From DATGSL01 sp964645585 (GTDB lineage: Bacteria; Verrucomicrobiota; Verrucomicrobiia; Opitutales; T3Sed10-336), in the NCBI GenBank assembly GCA_964645585.1, contig CAZYAN010000029.1, positions 1 through 52,578 on the forward strand: DNA of 52,578 nucleotides. The letters are read 5' to 3'. The position numbers were made by a program, and so were the translations under genes. The notes beneath the pieces are model-generated. The model had not been told where the DNA came from. It was given only the letters and a program-made list of their open reading frames with translations, and searched no databases. This document shows, one piece after another, positions 32,517-44,000 of this stretch (positions within the stretch are counted from its first letter, which is position 1; the number at the start of each line of letters is the position of its first letter).

Positions 32517-35006
32517 ATGCAAACGGAGACTTTTTCCATCACTCTTCCCGGCAGAAATCGTGCGATTCCCTTTGAGGAGCGTGAAATCATCAAGCGAGAC
32601 GGCCGGCGGGTGCCATGGGATGCCGCGAAGATCACGCGCGCCATCTCGCTCGCGTTTTACAATGTCCGGAACAGCGGAGCGCTCAATAAAAGCCGGGACG
32701 ACGCCGGTCAGTGTTACGGCTTGCTCGCCGAGGATTTTTTGAAAGCTGTCGCGATCACCCAGCGGGTCAGTCAGATGGTCGAACTGCGCTATCGTGAAGG
32801 AGCGTGTCCGAACATCGAGGAGATCCAGGACGCGGTCGAAATGGCGATCGCCGCCGAGGGCGAATGGGAGGTGGCGCGCGCCTACATCCTCTATCGCCGG
32901 AAGAAGGCGGAGATGCGAATCTACCGTCACGACGAAAACGGATTGAGCGACTATATCGCCATTGCCAAATACGCGCGATACCGCCCGGATCTTGGAAGGC
33001 GCGAGACTTTTCCCGAGGCAATCGAGCGCGTTCGCGACATGCATCGGAAAAAGTTTGGTAAACAGAAGGCGCGCCGGCGGCTGGCGCCGCTGTTTGCCAG
33101 ACTCCGCCGCGCCGGAGAGATCGACGGCGGTTTGGACTCGGTCATGGTGGATTTGCTCGGAAAGAAAAGTTTGGGCGAGGTGATCGACGAGGTTTTCGAG
33201 GCGGTCGCCAAAAAGCGGGTGTTGCCCGCGATGCGGTCGCTGCAATTCGGCGGACCGGCAATCGAGGCGGCGAATGCGCGCATGTTTAACTGCTCGTTCA
33301 GTCCGCTCGATCGCGTGGCATTTTTTCGCGAATATTTCTACCTCCTGCTCGCCGGATGCGGCTGCGGATTCTCGGTTCAGAAACATCACGTCGCACGCTT
33401 GCCGGCGCTCCCCCGGCGGGCGCCGGAAATGGACTTGCCCGTTCGGCACTTTGCGGTGCCCGACACGATCGAAGGGTGGGGCAACGCGCTGCACGAGCTG
33501 TTTGTGTCCTTCTACAATGGATACAAAGTTGAGTTCAATTTTTCGAAGATCCGGGCGCGCGGAACGCCGCTGAAGACATCGGGCGGCCGCGCCCCGGGGC
33601 ACCTCCCGCTGAAGAAAGCCTTGCGGGAGACCGAACGGATTCTCGAATCGGCCTGCGGCCGGAAGCTCCGTCCGATCGAAGTCTACGACATCTGCATGCA
33701 TGTCGCTCGCGCGGTTCTCTCCGGCGGCGTCCGGCGTTCGGCGACGATTTGCCTTTTTTCGTCCGACGATACCGAGATGATGACGGCAAAGACCGGCGAG
33801 TGGTTCAAAGAGAATCCGCAGCGAAGCGCGTCGAACAACTCGGCGGTAATTCTGCGAAACAGCGCGCCCGAGGAGGAGTTCCGGGCGTTGTTCGAGAGTC
33901 AGAAGGAATTTGGTGAACCGGGCTTCTATTTCGTCGACGATCCGGAATACGGCTGCAATCCATGTTGCGAAATCGGCCTGCATCCCGTCGTCCGTGGACC
34001 CGTGAGCGAGGAAGATCGCGTATGGTTGCGGAAGCTCGGGTATGAAGGGGAGCTCGACGGAGAGGTGCGGCTGTCGGGATGGCAGATGTGCAATTTGACG
34101 ACGATCAACGCGGCGGCGGCGAAAACGCCGGAGGACTTTTACACTGCCTGCTTCGCGGCGGCGGCGGTCGGCACACTGCAGGCCGCCTACACCGACATTC
34201 CTTACCTCGGACCGGTCACCCGATATCTCAATGAGCGGGAGGCGCTGCTGGGTGTTTCCATTTGCGGCATTCTCGATAATCCCGCCATTTTTCTCGACGC
34301 CGACATTCTCGAACGCGGCGCGGCGATCTGCAAAGCGACGAACGCTGTGCTCGCGGAGGCGGCGAACATCCGGCGGGCGGCGCGTGTCACCTGCGTGAAG
34401 CCGGAAGGGACGGCGTCGCTGCTGCTCGACACCGGGTCGGGCATTCATCCGCACCACGCGAAACGCTATTTCCGGCGGGTGCAGGCAAACCGGAACGAGC
34501 CAGTTTACCGGTTTTTCCGAAAGGAGAACGCGCACATGACCGAGCCGTCGGTGTATCAGCCTGAAACGGACGACGTGATTACGTTCCCGGTGCAAGCACC
34601 GGAGACCGCGATTCTCCGGGACGAAATCGGGGCGGTGCAATTCCTCGAATACGTAAAGTTTGTCCAGAAACATTGGGTACAGGCGGGACGGGCGCACGAC
34701 CGGTATTCGCCGGACCTCGATCACAATGTTTCGAATACTTGCACCGTGAAGCCGGGCGAGTGGGAGGATGTAGCCTCATTCATCTGGGAAAACCGCCGCT
34801 ACTTCACCGGCATCTCGCTGCTGCCTTTCAGCGGTGACAAGATCTATTCCCAGGCACCGCGGGAGGAAGTCGTCACCGACGACGATATCGCGAAATGGAA
34901 TCGGCTGGTGTATCGAGAAGTCGATTACACACAACTCAAAGAGGAAACCGATGAAACCAATCTGAAAGAGATCGTTGCCTGCGCTGGAGGCGCGTGTGAA
35001 CTGTGA
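32517..35006 (+). CDS. nrdJ: Adenosylcobalamin-dependent class II ribonucleotide reductase
   Basis: 829 aa from ATG 32517; an upstream in-frame TTG at 32439 adds residues unlike the family. The enzyme reduces ribonucleotides with B12 as radical source and works with or without oxygen. Seen: an N-terminal ATP-cone (IIKRDGRRVPWDAAKITRAI), C259 in RMFNCSFSP, the catalytic loop NPCCEIGLHP with C483 and E485, C525 in WQMCNLTTIN, and C-terminal redox cysteines in CAGGAC. Layout and NPC-x-E motif resemble monomeric triphosphate reductases of the Lactobacillus type. FNR-like boxes lie upstream, shared with the divergent hemN. Confidence 0.92.
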   Translation: MQTETFSITLPGRNRAIPFEEREIIKRDGRRVPWDAAKITRAISLAFYNVRNSGALNKSRDDAGQCYGLLAEDFLKAVAITQRVSQMVELRYREGACPNIEEIQDAVEMAIAAEGEWEVARAYILYRRKKAEMRIYRHDENGLSDYIAIAKYARYRPDLGRRETFPEAIERVRDMHRKKFGKQKARRRLAPLFARLRRAGEIDGGLDSVMVDLLGKKSLGEVIDEVFEAVAKKRVLPAMRSLQFGGPAIEAANARMFNCSFSPLDRVAFFREYFYLLLAGCGCGFSVQKHHVARLPALPRRAPEMDLPVRHFAVPDTIEGWGNALHELFVSFYNGYKVEFNFSKIRARGTPLKTSGGRAPGHLPLKKALRETERILESACGRKLRPIEVYDICMHVARAVLSGGVRRSATICLFSSDDTEMMTAKTGEWFKENPQRSASNNSAVILRNSAPEEEFRALFESQKEFGEPGFYFVDDPEYGCNPCCEIGLHPVVRGPVSEEDRVWLRKLGYEGELDGEVRLSGWQMCNLTTINAAAAKTPEDFYTACFAAAAVGTLQAAYTDIPYLGPVTRYLNEREALLGVSICGILDNPAIFLDADILERGAAICKATNAVLAEAANIRRAARVTCVKPEGTASLLLDTGSGIHPHHAKRYFRRVQANRNEPVYRFFRKENAHMTEPSVYQPETDDVITFPVQAPETAILRDEIGAVQFLEYVKFVQKHWVQAGRAHDRYSPDLDHNVSNTCTVKPGEWEDVASFIWENRRYFTGISLLPFSGDKIYSQAPREEVVTDDDIAKWNRLVYREVDYTQLKEETDETNLKEIVACAGGACEL

Positions 35007-35015
35007 GATGAAGCC

Positions 35016-38000
35016 TCAATAAACCAAACGGTAAAAGCGCCTGCCCGCTTCGCCGCTCGCCGGATCGGGCAGTTCGATGACGCCGTGCGGAGCGAGAGTC
35101 CCTTCTTCAATCGTGTTCCAATGGATCAAATCGGCGGATGCCTCGATGCGATAAGGCTGATCGGGTGAACCGATTGCGCGGAGGCGGATCGGACGGCTCT
35201 CGACGATTTCGATCTTCGGGTCGCTGACCAGGGCAAGACGGAAGGCCAGTTCTTCGCTTCCAGGGGGCAGGCCGCTGAGACGAGCGCCGCCGTGCCCGGA
35301 GAGACGCACGGTGTTCAGCGGGTGCCAGGCGATTCCATCGGCAGACCACTCAACGCGGAATTCCAATCCCGGAAGGCCCGCTGCGAGGAGCGAGTTTTCT
35401 TCGTCATACCAGAAAATAATGGCGGCGGGATCATCGATCGCGCGCACCCAGACCCGGGCTTCACCGTCAACGCTGGCGCCGAACGGGTCGCTCAACCGGT
35501 ACGTGAAATGTTCCCAGCCGGTAAACGCCGCCGCCGGCGTGTAGTTGACGGTATCGTCCCGATGCTGAAGAACACCGCCGTTGTCCCCGTTCGGGGAGGG
35601 CAGCGTGACGGCAAGCGCGTCGCCGTCCGGATCGGTCGCGGACGATTTCAGCACTGAGACCGGGAAGGAAATGTCTCGATCGGCGGTTGTGGAAAGAATC
35701 GGTGACGCGACAATCCGCGGCGCGAAATTTACAGGGGTAACGCTGACCGTGCGGAGGGCCGTCGCATTGCGGCCTTCACTGTCTCTGACAGAGAGTTCGA
35801 TCACACGCGCTTGGTCCGGCGGATAGCGGTGATCGTTCTCGAAAGCGATTCGCCCCAAAATTTCGGCGACAGCCGAGGCATCCGTCAGCGAGGTCTCAAT
35901 AGTGAGACGCAGCGGTTCGCCTGGACCGACACCGCCTTGCACGCTGCCGATGAAGAGCCCGTCGCGAAACAGGCTTTCGTTCTCCATTGTATACAGCGCG
36001 CCGCCGGAAGGACCGGGGAGCATCACGAGCCTGTCCCCGTTAGTTCCGCCGTCGAGGAACATCGCGCTGATCTCGCCGCCGCCGAACTCCAGTTCTTCTC
36101 CAACAATAACTTCCGCCCCGGCCGCGAGTCGAACGGGCGGATCGCCTTCCGTCCAAGATACCGGAGTTTCTTCGATCACGATTCGCAGCTCGGCTCGAAA
36201 CGGAAGGACGGAAATAGTAAACGTTCGCTCCGCGCTCAGCGGAGGTTCGCCGTCGTCGGCAGCCTGCACGGTAATCGCGTAAGCGCCCGGGACGATTTCG
36301 CGCGACGGGGTCCAGGAGAACAGTCCGGCAGTTGCGTCGATCGCGGCTCCGACAGGTGCGCTGGCGGCAAGATTGTATGCGATCTGGTTGGACGGCAGAT
36401 CGGGATCCGTCGCCTGAACGGTGAACGAAATCACTTCATCCTGATGGACATTTCGGTTTGCAATCGGCGCGATCACCGGCGCGCGATTCATCTCCAGCAC
36501 GGTCAGCTGAAACGTCTGCTCCGCGGTTAACGGCGGGTAGCCATTGTCGGTCGCCCGCACGACGATCTGCCTGGTCGTCCCTCCGTCGTTTTCGCCCGTC
36601 TTCCAGGAAAGAACTCCCGTTTGTGAATCAATGGACATCCCGGCGGGAGCATTCGCGCCAAGACTGAATGTCACCGACTGGTCCGCCGCGTCGACGTCGT
36701 GCGCAACCGCCGTTACTTGGAAACGCTGACCTTCCTCGACGATTTGGTTGGGAATCGGCTCCATCTCCGGCGGCTGGTTTTGCCGCGTGACCGCGGTGGC
36801 CGCCTGCCCCCCGGACGGAGTCGCCTCCACATTCCCCGCCGCGTCGCGAGCCACGCTGTAAAACGCGTAGCTTTTACCGAGTTCGCCGTAAAAGATCGCT
36901 GAACGCCCCGTGGTTTCTTTTTTCCACAGCGAAAAAGGTTCGCCATCCTCGGAGACATAGATGTCGAAGGACACAATGCCCTCGGCATCGATGCCGGTCC
37001 ATTCGACGACGAACCGTTCGTAGTTTTCGTCCGGCAGCGCCGTGACTGTTGAACTCGGCGGTGTCGTATCATCGAACCGGTCCGACGCGTACAGCAACGT
37101 ATACTGCCCGGTGCTGTCGTGATCGACGAGATGGATGATGGTTTCGGGGATCGGACTGAGGCCGAGCCCGCGAAAAGTTCGGTCGGTTACCCATGCGTTT
37201 TCGCCAAGCGGGATTTCTCGCCCGTCCGAACGTTTGACGCTGATGAGTTTGAGCTCTCCGCCGGATGGGTCACCAAATCTTGAATACATCCAGCCGGCAA
37301 CGGGATTGAGTTCGACGGTCACGGACAGATTCGCCGGCCCCGGGCTGCCAATGGTTTGGACATCCCCAACGAACGAAACCGGTTCGATTTCCCCATGAAC
37401 CCAATGAATCTCCGCTGGCCGCGGCGCGATGGGAAAGCGGTCGCTCACCAGGAACCCGAGGCGCTCGCCGCTCCCCGGGCGAAGATCCCGAGCGATGCCC
37501 AATGTCTCGTGGATGGACACGTCCTGGATCAAGGAAAGCCGCAAATCGTCCCATCCGTCGAGATGCGCGACAGTTGCTTCATAATCGATAAATTTTCCTT
37601 GCAGCGTGGAGGTGAGCCACCAAATCGCGGACTTCGTTTCTCCTGGCTCAAGCGGACCGAACTCCGCGGTCAAGTTTCGCTCCGCGGGGACGCCGGCGGA
37701 TTCGGTTGCGACGATCTCAAAGTCGACGGCAAGACCTTTGTCGTTTTCGACGATCTTCGGCTGGCCGGAAATAATCGTGAGATTGCGGGCCGAACCGTGT
37801 CCCCGGTTACTCACCAGCACGCCAAGGGAAAACGGAATGGACGGCTCCACGCTGGAGGTGAAGGGATCATCCGCGTACACGTCGCGCTCATGGTAATAGT
37901 TCAGGACCAGTTCCGGCTGCGGATAGACGCGAATTTCGGCGGGGAGGATGGGAAGGGTCACCGGCGCGCCGTCAATTGTGTAATGAATGGCCCCCCCAAC

Positions 38001-41000
38001 GCGGTAAACGGCCGGCTCGTCGGTCGGGGCCGCATCCAGGGACGGCACGATGCGCCATTCGCCTGCGGCGGTGCTTCCGGCGGGAAGTCCGCCTTCGGGC
38101 GAGACGCCGTTCAATGGCTCTGTATGCATAGCTTGAATCCCGAAAAGGTCGTCGCGCCGCGCACCGGTCGCATCGTAAATCGCGACATCCACCGAAACAT
38201 CTTCCAGCGTTCCGCCGGAATCGTTCTCCAGGGCCAGACGCGCTTCGAACGCTGTCCGCGTCAGCACCGCGTCCTGAGTGATCCGCATTTTGACTTTAGC
38301 GCAAACCGCGTCAGGCCGCTCACGCAGGTAACGTTCCAAATGAAAAGCGAATTCCGAATACGGATCCGAAAAGCCGCGGGCCTGACTGTCGAGGATTGCC
38401 GCATGGACATTGTCAGCCAGCGTATCAAGAATTTCCGCGTCGATGAAATCGGTGCTCATGCCGGACGGAACATCCGCCGCGGTGCGAATGCCGACATCGT
38501 AATATTCGAACGTGCGGTTCCATCGATCGATGAAGCGGTCGACGTCGGCGACTTCGATTCCTTGCGGATAAACCATATCCAAGAGAACCGCTCGTTCGTT
38601 TTCATTGACCATCGCGCCGTCTGGACCGGTTTCGCTGGAAGCCGCCGCGAAAACGTCGATCCAGTTTACATAAATCTCCCGGTCGCCGTTCCTCCATTGG
38701 GTTCCGCCAAAGAGGTAGGCAAACCAGGTTTCCACGACGACGACCCGGTCGAGCGCGTCGCGCAGCGCGTCACCGGTTTGGCCGGGAAAGGCGGCAAGAT
38801 GAACAAAAGGACTGTTCATGGCGCTGAGTGCCGACTCGATTAGGTCGGGAACGCCAATTCCCAAGAGGTCTCCGACGCATTCACCGACCGGAGGCAGGGG
38901 AACAAATCCTCCGCAGGAGGGCAGATGACCGGCGATGAAACAATTGTAGGCGGTTTGAGCGGTGCCGAGCGCGCCCAGGAGCGGCCCCAGTCCGGGCGTC
39001 AGTCCAGCACATGGCGGCAGGCCCAAGTCGATTGTCTCTCCGCAATTCCCGCGCGGGCCGGCCGCGATCGTTCGGGGGGTGACTTCGCGCGGTCCGAACG
39101 CCACAGGAATCCCCGCCCGCGAGAGCACCCAGGCCACGCGATCCCGCAGCCAAGATCCTACTGTCCCTCCCGAGGAACCACCGCCACCTGGGTCGCCAAG
39201 TCCGCCGGGACCGCGTTCCGTCTCGGTGACGGCGGGCACGCCGGGTGTCCCTTCGCAGCCTTGATAGACGACCATAGTCTGAGCTGATCGCGACATCCCG
39301 AACGGTCCGCACCGGTAGCGATAACGGACTTTTGCCACCGCCTGGCAGGTTCCCGGGGCGGCGCTGGCGGCCGCGATCCGAGAAAGCGGCGAGAGCCCAT
39401 TTCGGCTGTAGCGGACGGGGACGACGACGCTTTCCAGAGCCCCGATTTCGCCGAGTTCACCGCTGAGCAGCTCGACCTGATAGCCGGGTATCTCCGGGAT
39501 TACAAAGCTCGCTTCCTCGGCCGCGATAAAGCCGTGATTGGTCACCGTGTAGTCGATCTGGAGCGATTCCGTGTCAGACGAAAATCGCGTCAGATCGACA
39601 ACCGGCGGGTCCACGGTCACTACCGGAATCGGCACATGTGTTTCGAACTCCGTGGTGATCGTGATCTCGTAGCGGTCCTCGATCTCAATCTCGGTAACAT
39701 CCCAGATGTAGCGCACCGCTTCATAATTGAGAAACACAACCGCCTCATTATCCGGCCCCGCTGACAGAAAGATCGTGTCCCGGAAATCGTGATGCTTTTC
39801 CGCGGCGACCTCGATCTGATAGTAGCCGCTTGTCAATCCGGTGAGATGCAGGCGTCCGTCGTGCCCGGTCGTACCGGCGGCGGCCAATTCGCCTGTCGAG
39901 TACTCGTAGAGACGCACCGACGCGCCGGAGAGCCGAGGCTGCCCCGCGGCGAAGTAGGTAAATTCATTTTCGGCAATGACGGTGACTGCAGCGGCGTCGC
40001 TCGAGAGCACACGAAATTCAAACGGAATTCGGACAAACTCTCCACCGGTTGTGTCTCTTGCAATAAGTTCACCCGTGTACGGCACGAGATCCGCGTCTTC
40101 CGGCGGATGGATCTGGACGGTGACCAAGGTCGATTCCCCCGGCGCCAGCGCGGGCGCGTCCGTCACCGGCACAGTGAGCCACGGCAGCGGCGAGGAAAGA
40201 ATCTCGATCGGACCCGAAGTGCCTCCACCGTCGTTGACGATCATAATTTGCGCGAAAACCGGAGCACCGCGCACGACGGATTCCTCCAGCTTTCCCGGTT
40301 GCGCGACCAGTTTGGGATTTGGCCGGATGCTTTCGTACTTCACCGGCAGTACCGCGCTCGAACCGTCCGCCGCCGCAAAGGTGATCTCAACCGTTCCCCG
40401 TCCGGACGCGGTCCCGACAGCCCGCACCTCAATCTCCGCTTCCACGGAACCGGACGCCGGGATCTCGTTGCCGGAAGGAAACCGCGCGTCGATCGAGACG
40501 GGGCCGCCGCCGGTGTTGACGGACGCGGTGAGAAACGTGAGAGGGACATTAGACGGGTTCTTTAGTGTAACCATCCGAACTTCCGGCGGTCCGCCTTGGA
40601 TCAAACGAACCGATAATTCAGGCGGGTCCAATTGAAGTCCCAACAACCGAAACTCGCTCTGGGCACCCGCGGGCTTCGCGCCCGGATGCGACGCGCTCAG
40701 CGCATAGATCCCCGCCTCGTTCGGCAGCGGCTGCCATTTTCCTTCAAACTCGCCCGCCGCGTTCGTGGTGAACTCCACCGCGCGTTCCAGCCCGCCGCGC
40801 TGGATCCGGACCTGCACCGGAACATGGGCCGCGGGCTGGCCGTCAGACACGAAGGCGGCGCTTCCGCGCAGCGGCACCGGCGTGCCGGCGGGAGCAACGT
40901 CGAATTCCGCCTCGACCGTCGCCGTGTAAGCCGCGTTCACAGTGATCGGCACAAAGTTCCCGCCGAGGTTGTTGTCCGTCCGCAATTCCCGAAGCACGCC

Positions 41001-44000
41001 GGTCGCGTCGGCTTGCACATAGATATGATAATCTCCTTCCCGCAGCGGAAGCCGCACGATCTCTTCTCGCGAAATTTCGGCGCGCGGCGCCAGACTTCCA
41101 TCGAACGTATGCTGCGCGAGAAGGTATTGAAAAGGTTGTGACGGATCATCCGTCAGAAATATTCGCTGATAAAAGGGCCCGACGGCGGGACTGAGCCCCT
41201 CGTTGACCACCCGGTAACTCACGGTCACCGACGCATCGGTCCATCCGGCTGAAGGCATTGCGACGTCGGTGACGGCGAGGTCCGGCGCCGCAACGCCGCT
41301 GACAACCAACGCTTCCGCGGCCGGCACGTGATCAGTCGCGAGGACATTTACCGAAACGGTGACTGGACTTTCCGCCGCGTCGCGCGGCAATGTCTCGATC
41401 CAGAACTCGGCGGACGCTTGATGCGCGGGAATAACGATCGCGGCGGGAAGCGCGACGCGGCCCGGATCACTGCTGCCGATATCGACGGTCAGCGGTTCAT
41501 TGGTCACCGGTGAACGGAAAACGGTCGCCCGGCTCGCCTCCGCGACTCCAGGGGCCGTCGATCGAGGCGACAGGGAAAGAACCAGGTGGGGAGTTTGTTC
41601 ACTGACGACAGTCAGAAAGACGGGATCCGATCGAACGAGCGGAGCGGCCGCCGGCCCTGCCGACGCCTGCAATTGCACCTCGACGGATCCGGTATCGAGA
41701 ATACCCGCTGCCACCGTCAGCGGCACGGTAACCGAATGTACGCCGTGCCCAAGCGAGACCATGTCCGGGAGCCGGACCAGATCGGGCCGGGGATTTTCGA
41801 TACGGACATCGAGAGCTACTGCCCGTCCCGTGCGAGTCACCGTCAGAACCGTACCCGCGCCGTCCGATTTCGAGCGCAACGTCGTTTCGCGTAATTCGAC
41901 GCTGAGAACCGGGACGTTCGGATCGACAACAAAAACTGTCGCGGTGCCGGCGGTATGATTGTCCAGCGAAGCCGTAATTTCGACATCCGTGTCGCCGCGC
42001 AGCGATCCGGACTGGGTCGCGCGAGCCATGAACGCGGCTTCCGTCTCATTCGCTGGAATCACGATGAACGGCGGCAGATTCAGGCGGCCGGGGCGGGAGG
42101 ACGAAAGCTGAACGGTCCGCGGGCCGTCCGACGGAACATTCGTCACCACGCGGCCTCCGGTCGATTCGCCGTCGACCAAGCCGTCACGGTCGAGGGTGAT
42201 CGTCAGCTTCGGCCGGTCGGCGTCGATCACCGTAAGGTCGAGCCGCGCGCTTTCGTAACCGGACGCCGAAGCGGTAATCGTTACCGGTTGATTCTGATCG
42301 ACAACATTGTCATGAATCGCCGTCACGAAAAACTGGATGCTTCTCTGACGCGGAGAAAAACGGACGGTTTCAGGCACCGACGCTTCGGTCGTGTCACTGC
42401 TTTCCAACTGAACCGTCAAGGCCTCGTTCAATGAGCCCGTGCGGGTCAGGCGGACTGGAAGGCGGCCGGACGGATTTGTCTCCATCAGGTCTGTCACAGA
42501 TGAAGCGAGACCGAGCGCGGGCGGCAGTTGAGAAGATTCCAGCGCGGCTGCCGAATTGTTATGTTCAAACAGCTCGTGAATCGATCCTTCCCGATCCGCT
42601 TCGACCACGAAGCGGATACTTCCGTGAGGCACGGCGAAGGGAAGGGCGATCGAGACGTCGCGCTCGACGCTCTGTCCAATCGCAAGCGTCTGGTTTTCGA
42701 TCCACAGAACGTCCAGAGCCACGTTCTCGTCCGTATCCATGGACTGGATTGACACGGTCTCCGTCCAGGAACCGATGAGCGGCGCGGTGCCGGCGTTTGT
42801 GATCGTCCAGGAAACGGTCACCGGCTCGCCGGCCGCGATCAGCGCCGGTGCCGCCACGCCCCCAACCGCGATATCGGGAAGCGGCGGTTTGGCGATCGTT
42901 ACGGTGTGGACGTGCGCCGCGGCCATCGCGTTGCCGGCCGCGTCTTCAATCGCCGGACCTATCGTCAACTCATATACTCCTTCGATTTCCTGTTCGGGGA
43001 AACGTAACCGATACCGTTCAGGCGCGATGCGCGTCACCGAGGACGCGGAAATATTTCCTGCCCGCGTCGCCAATTGAAAATCGTTCGAACCCACCGAACT
43101 GTTTGACAGTGCCTTGTTGAATGAAACGACAAATGTGGAAAAGCGATCGATCGCGCCTGCGGGCACCGCCTCGACCACGGCGGGCGGCGTCGCTTCGGCT
43201 CCTCGCAGGACGAGGGCCTTCGTACCGTACTCGGGCAGATACTCCACGCCGTTTCCCGCGTCGAGGCCGCGCCATTCGCCAAATCCGCCAGTCGCCGAAC
43301 CGTATTGAAAAATTTGGTACTCGTCGCCGACATGCGGAACCAGATTCACCCGGTTGAATTCCAATTCGCCGTCAAGCCGAGCGATGCCCGTAACCTCGAT
43401 CGCGCCCGTACCTGTATCGTAGGCGAAAATGCCAACTTCCGCTTCGGGCAAGAGGTTCAAATCGCCAGCAACGGTCAGACGGTCAGGCGGTGCATCAGCG
43501 AAAGGGCGAGCGAGCTCGAGACGTCCGACGGTCAAATTTCCAGCAACGGTTCCCCGGCCGGTCAATTCTCCTGCCGTATCCATTTCAAGATGGCCGGTGC
43601 CCATTTCGCCATCACCCGCAAACGTCACATCGACCCGGCGGAAGCGGGTGCGGGAAATCGCGTCGCCAACGAACGCGCGCCCGTTGTCCTCCATGGTCAG
43701 GCTGCCGGTGAAATCGCCGGAATCCCAATTCTCAAGACGGGACCAGTCGAGAAGCGAACCGGGGCCGGTTGCGCGCGCTTCGACGCGGCCTTCGATCGTA
43801 TCCAGGTTCTCCATGAGCAGCTGGCCGCCTCTGATCGCTCGTACCGCAAATGGTGCCGACGGGGAGAACAGTGCCGTCGCTTGCGGAAGGCTAATCAGAC
43901 TGCCGGGGCCGTCCGCCTCGAGTCGATTGCGAGCCGCGGCCTGGCCTTGCCCGTGTAAAACGATCAGGTCGGGCAACCGGACGACGCTTCCTTCCGTCGC

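Noticed and set aside
32511..34724. 737-codon antisense frame over the ribonucleotide reductase gene
   Set aside because: A shadow of nrdJ, whose catalytic motifs are complete on the plus strand; the antisense product resembles no known protein.
35016..35200. PEP-CTERM, LPXTG or autotransporter barrel at the end of the giant protein
   Set aside because: No PEP motif with a hydrophobic helix and basic tail, no LPXTG, and no ~280-residue amphipathic barrel; the end is an Ig/discoidin-like beta segment.
37356..38843. 495-codon plus-strand frame inside the giant gene
   Set aside because: The 4159-codon minus-strand frame is continuous through it with recognisable Ig-like modules; the plus frame has none.
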